DNA of 64,000 nt from Bretschneidera sinensis (taxonomy: Eukaryota; Streptophyta; Magnoliopsida; Brassicales; Akaniaceae): positions 17,140,501 to 17,204,500 of the forward strand of contig CM043705.1 of assembly GCA_023935145.1 (NCBI GenBank), read 5' to 3'. How positions within the stretch are numbered: the stretch's first letter is position 1; each line of letters begins with the position of its first letter. The translations under genes were made by a program, and so were the position numbers. Below, in pieces: positions 9,711 through 20,306 of this stretch. The notes beneath the pieces were generated by a model, which worked only from the letters and a program-made list of their open reading frames with translations, did not search any database and was not told the DNA's origin.

Positions 9711-12205
9711 TGTAATACACGTATCCATAAACCAAAGATAAAGAGGTAATTTTTTATTTTTATATATTAAACTAAATTATGCATGTATGAAAGATTGACT
9801 ATTGAATTTGATATAATTTTAAAAGAAGATAATGAGAATTTTATTAAAAGAGTTAGAAATTTTTTTAAGAAGGAAAGTATAAAATTTAATTTTGTTTGAA
9901 AGTTACAAATAAAAGAATTTTGAAGAAAAATGTAGAATGAGGGTGAAGAATTTAATTCAAATTTTTTGTGGATGAAAATATAATTTTCTTTATATATATA
10001 ATTTTTTTCATATTTTATTTCAAATGAAGAAAAGATGGAAAATTGATATTTAAAGGATAAATGGCAACATCGTATTTACTGAAGTGGCAGAATCATAATT
10101 TTTAAAAGAATATAACCGGTGATATAATTTAAAATTAAGTAGTGGCAGAATCATAAATTTTAAACGAATATAACTGGTGGCTTAACTGTAATTAAGTAGT
10201 GGTAGAATTGTAAATTTTAGATAAATATGACTAGTGGCATAATTGTAATTAAGTAGTGGCTAAGTTTTAAAATTCAAATAAAGATGCATGGTCAATTGAT
10301 GATGGAATTTTAAGCGAAGAAATGTGGCTTCTTTTTGTTTAAATGCTTATTACTATTTGAAGTTTTATGTTGACACCAAATCCTGTAAAAAGAGAAGAAA
10401 GAAAATAAAAATTAATTAAAAACTATATAAAATTCAACAAGACTTTGCTTTATATAAACGGTGAGAGGATTTAGAAAAGAAAATAGTATTAGAAAAAAAA
10501 AAGTGTGCCTTTACAATTTTTGCATAGTATTTGGTGTTTAGCATTTTACCCGTTCAATTTTAAGAAAATTAGAGAAAAGCATTGAAAGGTAATAATTCTG
10601 TTATTCATTTTGAAAGTTTGATGTTTTGAAGTTATTTTCAATATTTCTTGAAATAAACTTTGAATTTAAATTCAAACAAAAATAGAAAAAAAATTCTATT
10701 AAAAATACTGAAAGTTGAAATTTGAGACTGTTGAATTTTTATGCATACACAAAAATATTTGGAATTTGTTATAAAAATTTCAAATATTTATTAAGGACAA
10801 ATTGAAGAATATATAGATATTATTGAAGATGTTATGATAGGTGTTGGTGATTAGCAATTGAGTGAAATTGCTGAACGGAGAAGGAAAGGAAATGAGGTTG
10901 TCTGAGAGTAGTTTTAAGTGCTACTGGGTGAGTTAGATTTACTTTTAGTAATCGAGATAAATATGAAACATAAAATGATGATATTTGAATTAATTATTGA
11001 ATTATAATGATTGGATGATATATGATAATTTGTTGATTGATATTATGTGAATAATTGATATGTTAAAAATTTATTATATGAGAAGTAATATTATTGAAAT
11101 AATAGGTTGAATAAATACGTAATGAAATGATAAATGAAATTCTTGACAAGCTATGGCTGATAATTTGATATGAGATATAAGGAGACAATTTATTATATAT
11201 ATAATAAGATAATAATTTTTCGAAAGAAATAGTTGAATTGAATGATTTGATGTATGCTTGCTTGCATGTTATTATTCATATATATAAAAGGAAGACCAGG
11301 AAGGCAGCTGGTCGGGCTGAGAAGACTAGGAAGGTAGCTAGTTTGGCTGAAACATACCGACATGTGGGAAGATGTTCCCAGATGATAATATGAAATAATG
11401 AGATAATGTGATGAAAAATGAAAGAAATAAAGAAAGATGATTTAAATACGTTCATTTATTTATTCATCTATTTTATTATTGTTGATTGAGATGCTAAAGA
11501 ATCAGTCTTGATTGTGAAATTATTGATAGAGAAATGAGCCTCATTAAGAGACAAATGTGATGAGAAAGAACTATGAAAAGATGATATGAAAAAATTATTT
11601 GATTGATTGATTATATGTTGTGAACCTCATAACAAAGTAAATAATTTTGTTGAATTGATAATCTTGATATGATTAAATATATAAGAAGAAAAATTGATAT
11701 GTTTGATGACTAATTTAAGTAGAGATTGATAAATGATTTGAATTATGACATGAGTAGTGATAATAGAATGTTATCACTGAATTATAAGAGATAATATATG
11801 AATGAATATTGGAAGATTGTTAAAAAGATTGAACTATTATATGTAAAGAAATAGATAATTAATATTGATAAATTAGAAATGATTGAATTATAAGATGTGA
11901 CTAGAAGTATACAATCGAGTACTTCTAGTAAATTTAATTCATTGAGCTTGTGAAGCTCACTTCTCATTGTTGAAAAAATTCAGGCAGCGGGCAGGATAAA
12001 TAGAGGTTAGAGTTGATATCAGAGTAATTACCTTAAGTAAGTCTCGTGGTCAAGTCATCAAACATTGTAAGAAACAAGAGAGAAAATTTTTAATAAAATA
12101 TTTTTATGCATTGTGTTATATTTATTTATTATTTTTTATAGGAGAATGATGTTGTATCTCCTATTAAAAGAGTTGAGGATGGCCAACCTAGGATGAGTCG
12201 TTACA
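9711..12205 (+). repeat. Gypsy LTR 1 (2495 bp)
   Basis: It starts TGTAATACAC and ends GTCGTTACA, and aligns with 17007-19462. It contains a roughly 58-bp tandem unit (AGTGGCAGAATCATAA core) at about 10080-10260 and a roughly 30-bp unit (GAAGACCAGGAAGGCAGCTG core) at about 11288-11345. These are followed by a palindrome remnant and the hairpin TGGGAA-GATG-TTCCCA (11365-11380). Confidence 0.85.
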
Positions 12206-12209
12206 GTTT

Positions 12210-12221
12210 TGGTATCAAAGT
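12210..12221 (+). other. Primer binding site (degenerate iMet type)
   Basis: TGGTATCAAAGT lies four bases after the LTR end, two mismatches from the canonical site. The equivalent after LTR 2 (near 19465) is more damaged. Confidence 0.7.
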
Positions 12222-12312
12222 ATTAGGTTTTATGATTCTGTAGACTGCATAAGAATTTAAAAAACTGAAAGATTTAAATAAATTATATTTTATTACAGAG
12301 TCTGAGGATAAC

Positions 12313-13500
12313 ATGTTGACGTGCTAGAGATAGAGGTATAATACTGAACCCGAGAGGACGTGGTAGACCCTCAATATTTAGAAGAGCTAAGATGGAGGTC
12401 GACTTTATGGTTCCTGTAAGGGAACAAGTTGCTATTACAACTAATACTAGTAGAGTTGTGAGAGAATCTAATGTTAGGAGAGATGAACTGAGATAGGTTA
12501 TTGATCATGCTATAGAGAGAATGAATGCAACAGAAGATAGGGCTGATAATTTATAGAGGATACTGGAAGGAAAAGGCTAGAGCAGAACCTGGTGTGGTTA
12601 GACAAGAGGTTCATGAGGGAGAGAGTATGTTTGCACGATATTCAGGGAGACTATGTTGTGAGATTTATTAAATTTAAACTGCAGTCTTTTAGAGGATATG
12701 TAAATCCTATTGAGGCTGAGTAGTGGATTAAACAGGTTGAGAAATATTTTGAAGTATTACAAGTGGTAGATAGGCAAAATGTTGCCTTTGCTTCATTTAA
12801 GTAAGAAGGTGAGGATGTGTTCTTTGCGAAGTATTTTTCAGATACTTTTCGAGCACACCAAGAGAGAGATTTTATTCACTAAAGGCAGAACACTTTATTT
12901 GTGGGCTGAGTATGATAGCAGATTATTAGTCTTATCGGGATTTATAACTGAGTTAGTAAATATAGAGGAGAGGGAGTGTAAGATATTTTTAGACGAGTTA
13001 CACTATGAGATTCGAACTAAACTCTATTATATGGGTATTTAGAATTATGTTGTAATGGTGGATAAAGCATTATAGATTGAGAAATATGTGATGGAGTTTA
13101 AAGGTACGAGAGATTGACTAAAGAAATCTAGATTCGAGGGACCCAGAGGTGATAGTAGTATGAGTGTGCAGAGTGGGAGACCACTCCAAAGGGAGTATTC
13201 CTTGTCATAGGAAACTATGATGTAGAGTCAGAGGCAGGTAGGATCTATTACTTCTATAGCTCAGAGTAATATTGCTACGGCCACTAGATTTGGGAGACAT
13301 AGTATAGGAACTAAAGATTATGATAGATGAGTAAGTATGCCACCAAAGGGAGGCGGTAATATGATGTATGATCGAGAGACAAGAGTTTGCTATAGATCTA
13401 ATCAGAAAGGAAATCTATCTAGAATTTCTCTACTCTAATGTGCTTCATATGTGGTGAGGGAGGACATATTAGTGTAGATTTTCTAGTAGGTAGATCTGTT
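12313..13500 (+). pseudogene. Gypsy gag remnant with zinc-knuckle vestige
   Basis: An arginine/glycine-rich amino terminus begins at the ATG near 12313. A retrotransposon-gag core follows: a region corresponding to FRGYVNPIEAE before 12720, then 12779-13042 with YDSRLLVLSGF and KIFLDELHYEIR. Cysteine-containing remnants at about 13380-13480 (VCYRSNQ, then CFICGEGGH) are the vestige of a CCHC knuckle. Several TAG codons stand where related copies have CAG, for example at the start of 'QWIKQVEK' (12721-12723), and there are frameshifts. It would have encoded capsid and nucleocapsid and cannot now give a full protein. Confidence 0.8.
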
Positions 13501-13680
13501 GAGGTAGGTGCTGGAGGTGTTGGGAGAAGATAAATGGAGAAAGGTGGTGGATCAGAGAGTATTAAAAGCAAAGGTATAGGAGCAATAGGTGAGAGGGGAC
13601 ATGATAGTTAGTTATAGGCCATAGAAAACAGAGTTTATTCCTTGGCCTAACAGGATGCACAGGCAACTCGTGATATTTTT

Positions 13681-16600
13681 ATGTGTATGGTATCTACTCT
13701 TGATAGACCTACGAGATTATTGATTGATCCTGCTGCAACCCATTCTTTTGCATCCAGTGATTATATGAAATCTATTGATGCTTGTGTTAGTCTTTTGATG
13801 CATGCTGTTATTGTTGAGGTCCCTACTGGGGATAGGCTTATTATCAGGACTATTTATGGGTTGCGTGATTACTATGACTGATAGAAAGTTTGATGTTGAT
13901 TTGTTGCTTTTATAGATGATCGATTTTGATTTAATTTTGGGGATGAATTGATTATCTACATATTATGCTTGGGTAGATTGTTTTAGGAAGAATGTGGTGT
14001 TCAGGATACCAGGACAAAAGAAGTTTTATTTTCATAGAGAACATAAGATACTTGCCAATTGTCTTATTTTTGCCCTAACTGCTAGTAGATGGTTGAGGAA
14101 GGATTGCGAGGGGTATTTGCCTTTTATGATGGATCCTAGAAAGAAGGTTAGGAAGTTTGAAGAAATCTTAGCACTGAAAGATTTTTCTAATGTGTTTCCT
14201 GAGGAGTTGTCTGGTTTGCCTCCCAACAAAGAGATTGAGTTTTCTATTGAGGTGATTCCAAGACCAGCACTCATATATATAATACCTTATAGAATAACAC
14301 CAGCTAAGTTGAGAGAATTGAAATTTTAGGTTTAGGAATTGTTAGATAAACAATGTATTCGACATAGTATGTCGCCTTAGGGAGCCCTTATGTTGTTTGT
14401 GAAGAAGAATGATGGAATGATAAGGTTGTGCATTGATTATAGATAGTTAAAAAAGATTACAATCAAGAATAAATATCCCTTGCTTATGATAGATGATTTA
14501 TTTGTGCAGTTGCAAGGAGCTAGGGTTTTTTCTAAGATAGTCCTGAGATCAAGTTATCATCAGTTGAGGATAAAGGAGAAGGATGTGCCTATGAGTGCTT
14601 TTAAGACATGTTATGGCCATCATGAGTTCCTTGTGATGCCAATTGGGTTGACTAATGCTCCTGCAATATTTATGGATCTAATGAATATGGTGTTTAAACC
14701 ATTCTTGGATAGGTTTGTGATTATATTTCGTGTGAAATATTTAGAGATAGTGTTGCAGATTTTGAGGAAAGAGAGATTGTATGCATAATTCTCTAAATGT
14801 GAGTTTTGGCTGAATTAAGTACCTTTCTTGGGGCATATTGTGTTAGGAGACGGTATAACAGTTGATCCATAGAACGTAAAGGCAGTGTTAAGTTTGGAGA
14901 GACCGACTAATGTGACTGAGATTAGAAGTTTCTTGGGGTTGACTGGTTATTATAGAAGATTCATTCATAAATTTTCTATTATTGTTGTACCATTAAACAG
15001 AATGACCAGGAAAGAAGTTAAGATTAATTGGTCAGAAGAATGTGAGAAGAGTTTTCAACTCTTGAAAGAAAAGTTAACTACTGCCCCAGTATTAGTGCTT
15101 CCTCCTGATGATGAAGGATTTGTGGTATATAGTGATGCGTCGCATTAGGGGTTAGGATGTGTGTTGATGCAACATCGAAGAGTGATAGCCTATGCTTCTA
15201 GGAAATTGAAGAACCATGAGAGAAATTACCCAACCCATGATTTAGAGTTGGCTGCCATAGTTTTTGCATTAAAAATTTAGAGACATCATCCATATGGAGC
15301 CAATTGTGAGATTTTCACTGATAATACGAGTTTGACGCATTTACTTACCCAGAGAGAGTTGAATTTAAGGTAGAGGAAGTGGATTGAGTTGATTAGTAAC
15401 TATAACTGTACAATTCACTATCATCCGAGGAAGGCTAATTTAGTAGTTGATACATTGAGTAAAAAGTCTATAAGGAGATTAGTTGTTATTGGGAGACATG
15501 ATATGAGTTTTATGGTGGAGTTTAGCGAGATGAGAATGTAGTTGGGCATCAGCGATAGAGGAGTACTGATGGCAAATATGGTGGTACAATCTTCTCTTAT
15601 TAATCTTCTGTTAGAGACGTAGAGTAGAGATGAGGGGATAGAGAAGATCAAACAGGAAGAACTAAGTGGGAAGCAGACTAAGTTCAGAATTAGGGATGAT
15701 GGTATGGTGGTATTGGGACATAGAGTTTGTGTTCCCAATGATGTTGAGATGTGAAATGAGATACTAAGAGGGGTTCATGATTCTGTATATTTTATGCCCT
15801 TGGGTAATAATAAGATGTATAGGGGGATGAGACAAAATTATTAGTGGTTAAGTATGAAGAGGAATGTAGTTGAGTACATTTCTAGAGGCTTGATTTGTCA
15901 GCAGGTTTTGAGAATAGACATCCGTCAGGTTTACTACAACCTCTTCTAATACCTGAATGGCCATGGGAGAATGTTAGTATTGATTTTGTCTTGGGTTTTC
16001 CCCATACCCAGAGAGGTTATGATACTGTATGGAATATAGTGGATAGAATTTCTAAGCTTTTTCATTTTCTTCTTATTAAAACTACCTAGAATCTTGGAAA
16101 GTTGGATAAGTTGTATGTAGCTGAGATTGTGAGATTATATGGAGTACATTTGAGCATTATATCAAATAAAGATTCTAGATTTACTTCTATAGTTTGGAGG
16201 GATTTTGCTTAAAGCTATGGGTACACAGTTATAGCTTAGTACAATTTTGCATTCTCAAACTGATAGGCAAATATAGAGCATCATTATAATACTAGAAGAT
16301 ATGTTGAGGGCAAGTGTATTGAGTTTTCCAGTAAGCTAGAATGCTTATTTACCTTTGATTGAATTTGCATAAAATTATCTGTATCAAGCTAGGATTGAGA
16401 TTGCACCATTTGAGGCTTTATATGGTAGAATGTGTAGAACTCTAGTATGTTGGGAAGAGGTTTGACTACTAAGAGGATCAAACTGGTTAGAAATAACCTT
16501 AGAGCAGTACAGAACAAGCAAAAAGGATATGTTGATCATAGAAAACAACCTCTTGAGTTTTAGGTTGACTGGGTGTATTTTAAGATATCTCCGTGGAAGG

Positions 16601-16960
16601 GTGTATTGACATTTAAAACAAAAGGAAAGTGAGTTCGAGATTTGTGGGGCCCTATAAGGTGATTGAGAGAGTTTGACCAATAGCATATAGATTTTGAGTT
16701 GCACAATGTGCTTCATGTTTCAATTTTGAGAAAGTGTTTACATGATGAATCCCATAGTATACCGGGTCATGCTGTAGAACTTCGGAAAGATTTGACATTT
16801 ATGTAAGTACCACACAAAATCCTAGACAGAAAGGAATAAGTATTGCGTAATAAAATTATTATTTAGTTCAAGTGTTATGGTAGAATAAATATGTTGAAGA
16901 AATTACTTTGGAATGTGAGGCAAGAATGATGAAAAAATAACCCCAGCTTTTTCACGAGTG
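13681..16960 (+). pseudogene. Gypsy pol remnant: PR-RT-RNase H-integrase-chromodomain-like end
   Basis: The protease shows IDPAATHSF (about 13720, the family's D-x-G site altered). After a frameshift near 13855 one frame stays open except for stop codons until about 15905. In it are RT ([37 protein letters not shown]), RNase H (VVYSDASH, near 15130) and the tether to integrase (CQQV near 15895). The catalytic FIDD-type RT box is missing through an in-frame deletion near 14730. In-frame stops lie at 13913, 13949, 14327, 14333, 14378, 14444, 14786, 14816, 14870, 15146, 15278, 15371, 15539, 15620, 15752 and 15842. Integrase continues at 15895 (PEWPWENVSIDFVLGFP) and ends near 16960 after LHDESHSI. 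Not functional. Confidence 0.9.
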
Positions 16961-16990
16961 AGGTAAGAAAATTTTGGGAATAATTTTTTT

Positions 16991-17006
16991 ATAATGAGGG
17001 TAGAAT
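16991..17006 (+). other. Polypurine tract before gypsy LTR 2
   Basis: ATAATGAGGGTAGAAT directly precedes the TG of LTR 2. It matches the position and GGGTAGAAT core of the tract at 51644-51659 and so supports the plus orientation. Confidence 0.65.
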
Positions 17007-19462
17007 TGTAATATACATACCCATAAAACAAGGGTAAAGAGGTAATTTTTTATTTTTATATATTAAATTAAATTATGCATGCATGCATGAAAGATTGACT
17101 GTCAAATTTGATATAATTTTAAAAGATAACATTAAGAATTTTATTGAAAGAGTTAGTAAATTTTTGAAGAACGAAAGTATAAAATTTAATTTGTTTGAAA
17201 GTTTCAAAAAAAAAAAAGAATTTTGGAAAAAAAAAATGTAGAATGATATTGAAGAAATTAATTAGAATATTTTGTGGATGAAAATATAATTTCTATATAT
17301 TTATATAATTTTTTTCAGATTTTATTTCAAATGAAGAAAAGATAGAAAATTGATTTTTAAAGTATAGATGGAAAATTGTAATTACGGAAGTGGCAGAATC
17401 ATATATTTTAAATGAATATGATTGGTGGCATAATTGTAATTAAGTAGTGACAAAATCATATGTTTTAAATGAATATGACTGGTGGTATAATTGTAATTAA
17501 TAATGGTAGAATCATTGATTTTAAATAAATATGATCGGTGGCATAAGTGTAATTAAGTAGTAGCAAAGTTTCAAGTGAAGAAACGTGGCTTCCTTTTGTT
17601 TAAATGCCGATGACTATTTGAACTCTTATGTTGACACCAAATCAACCATGTAAAAAGAGAAGAAAGCAAATAAAAATTAATTAAAAACTATATAAAATTT
17701 AACAAGACTTTGCTTTACATAAACGGTGATAGGATTTAGAAAAGAAAATAGTATTAGCCAAAAAAAAAAAAAGTCTTCCTTTACAATTTTTGCATAGTAT
17801 TGGGTCTTTAGTGTTTTACCCGTTCAATTTTAAGAAAATTGAAGAAAAGTTTTGAAAGGTAATAATTATGTTATTCATTTTGAAAGTTTGATGTTTTGAA
17901 GTTATTTTCAATATTTCTTGAAATAAAGTTTGAATTTGAATTCAAACAAAAATAGAAAAGAAAATCTATTAAAAATACTGAAAATTGAATTTTGAGACAG
18001 TTGAATTTTTATACATACACGAAAATATTCAGAATTTGGTATAAAAATTTAAAGTATGTATTATGGACGAACTGAAGAATATATAGATTTTAATGAAGAT
18101 GTTATTATAGGTGTTGGTGATCAGCAATTGAATGAAATTGTTGAACGGAGAAGGAAAGGAAATGAGGTTGTCCAAGAGTTGTTTTTAGTACTACTAGGTG
18201 AGTTAGATTTACTTTTAGTAATCGAGATAAATATGAAATATAAAATGATGATATTCGAATTAACTATTAGATGATATATGATAATTGGTTGATTGATATT
18301 ATGTGAATAATTGATATGTTAAAAATTTATTATATGAGAAGTAAAATTATTGGAATAATAGATTGATGAAATATATAATGAAAGGATAAATGAAACAATT
18401 GACAAGCTATGATTGATAATTTGATATGAGATATAAGGAGACAATTTGATATGTATATAATAAAATAATAATTTTGAGAAAGAAATAGTTGAATTGAATG
18501 ATTTGATGTATGCTTACTTGCATGTTATTGATCATACACATTAAGGGAAGGCAAAAAGGTAGCTAGTTGGGCTGAGAATACCAGGAAGGTAGCTGGTCTG
18601 GCTGAAACATGTCGATATGTGGGAAGATATTCCTAGATGATAATATGAAATAATGAGATAATGTGATGAAAAAAGAAAGAAAGAAATAAAGAAAGATGAT
18701 TTCAACACATTCATTTATTTATTCGGTTATTTTATTATTGTTAATTGAGATGCTAAAGCATCAGCCTTGATTGTGAAATTATTGATAGAAAAACGAGCAT
18801 CAAAGAGAGACAGATGTGATGAGAACGAACTATGAAAGATGATATGACAAAATTATTTGATTGATTGATTATATGTTGTGAACCTCATAACAAAGTAAAT
18901 AATGACGTTGAATTGATAATCTTGATATTATTAAATATATAAGAAGAAAAATTAATATGTTTGATGATTAATTTAAGAAGAGATTGATAAATGATTGGAA
19001 TTATGATATGACTAGTGATAATAGAATGTTATCACTGAATTATATGAGATAATATATGAATGAATATTTGAAGATTATTTGAAAGATTGAATTAGTATAT
19101 GTAAAGAAATAAATGATTAATATTGATAAATTAGAAATGATTGAATTATAAGATTTGACTAGAAGTATACAATCGAGTACTTCTAATAAATTTAATTCAT
19201 TAAGCTTGTGAAGTTCACTTCTCATTGTTGAAAAGTTTTAGGCAACGGCAGGACAGATGGAGTTGAGAGTTGATATCAGTGTAAATACCTTAAGTAAGTC
19301 TCGTGGTCAAGTCCTTAAACATTGTAAGAAAGAAGAAAGAAAATTTTTAATAAAATCTTTTCATGCATTTTGTTATATTTATATATTATTTTGGATCAAA
19401 GATTGATGTTGTATCTCCTCTGAAAAGAGTTAAGGATGGCCAACTTGGGATAAGTCATTACA
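17007..19462 (+). repeat. Gypsy LTR 2 (2456 bp)
   Basis: It starts TGTAATATAC and ends AAGTCATTACA, and is collinear with LTR 1, including the 58-bp tandem (about 17385-17560), the short GGAAGGTAGCTGG repeat (about 18545-18600) and the palindrome/hairpin at 18608-18633. Many substitutions and small indels separate the two LTRs, which fits an old insertion. Confidence 0.85.
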
Positions 19463-19569
19463 ATTTTTGTATCAAAGCATTAGGTTTTATGATTCTCTAG
19501 ACTGCGTAAAAATTTAAAGAATTGAAATATTTAAAGAAACTATATTTTAATGTAGTGTATGAGGATGAC

Positions 19570-20306
19570 ATGTTAACGTGCCAGAGCTAGAGGTATAGTG
19601 ATGAACCGGAGAGGATGTGGTGGACCCTCAATATTTAGGTCTAGTCTATGGGTCCTGCAAGGGAACAGGTTGCTAGTACAATTGGTACTAGCAGAGGTGT
19701 GAAAGAATCTGATGTTAGGAGAGATGAGCTGGGAGAGGTTATTGATTGTGCTATAGAGAGAATGAATGCAGCAGATGATAAGGCTGATAATTTATAGAGG
19801 ATATTGGATGAAAGGGCTAAAGCAGAACCTGGTGTGATGAGACAAGAGGTTCACGAGGGAGAGGGTGTGTTTGCATATGATATGCAAGGAGACTATTTTG
19901 TGACATTTATTAAATTTAAACTCTAGTCTTTTATAGGATATGTAAATCCTATTGAGACTGAATAGTGGATTAAACATGTTGAGAAATATTTTGAAGTATT
20001 ACCAAAGATAGATAAGCAAAAGGTTGCCTTACGTTCATTTAAGTTAGAAGGTGAGGATGTGTTCTTTACGACGTATTTTTAATATACTTTTCGAGCATAA
20101 CAAGAGAAAGATTTTATTCATTTGAAGTATAACACTTTATCTGTGGGCTAAATATGATAGTAGATTTATAGCCTTATTGAGATTTATATCTAAGTTAGTA
20201 AATATAGAGGAGAAGAAATATAAGATATTTTTAGACGGGTTGCACTATGAGATTCGAACTACACTCTATTATATGAGTATTGTAAATTATGCTGTAATGG
20301 TGGATT
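19570..20306 (+). pseudogene. Second, truncated gypsy gag after LTR 2
   Basis: Leader and gag sequence homologous to 12313-13060 follow LTR 2. Recognisable stretches are the RARARG-like start, the acidic middle (about 19700-19860) and the LHYEIRT counterpart near 20240. Homology stops at about 20306, a few bases after the equivalent of 13066. It shares some TAG stops with the first copy (for example the counterpart of the one in NLQR at 19793) but has private differences as well. It arose by recombination between elements or by a truncated second insertion, and encodes nothing complete. Confidence 0.8.

Larger units (their letters stand above)
9711..20306 (+). mobile_element. Decayed chromovirus-type Ty3/gypsy, LTR-gag-pol-LTR-gag
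   Basis: Two directly repeated LTRs (9711-12205 and 17007-19462) flank a full gag-pol interior. A second primer site and partial gag follow the second LTR, so the order is LTR-interior-LTR-interior rather than a simple element. The second interior stops within gag at about 20306 against scrambled sequence. No target duplication can be scored because the right end is lost. Domain order PR-RT-RH-IN and the carboxyl-terminal GPY/F-like and chromodomain-like remnants place it with Tekay/Del-type chromoviruses (inference from motifs). Confidence 0.85.

Noticed and set aside
9711..20306. Endogenous pararetrovirus
   Set aside because: LTRs, an iMet-type primer site, an integrase and a chromodomain-like end identify a Ty3/gypsy retrotransposon; no movement or coat protein is present.
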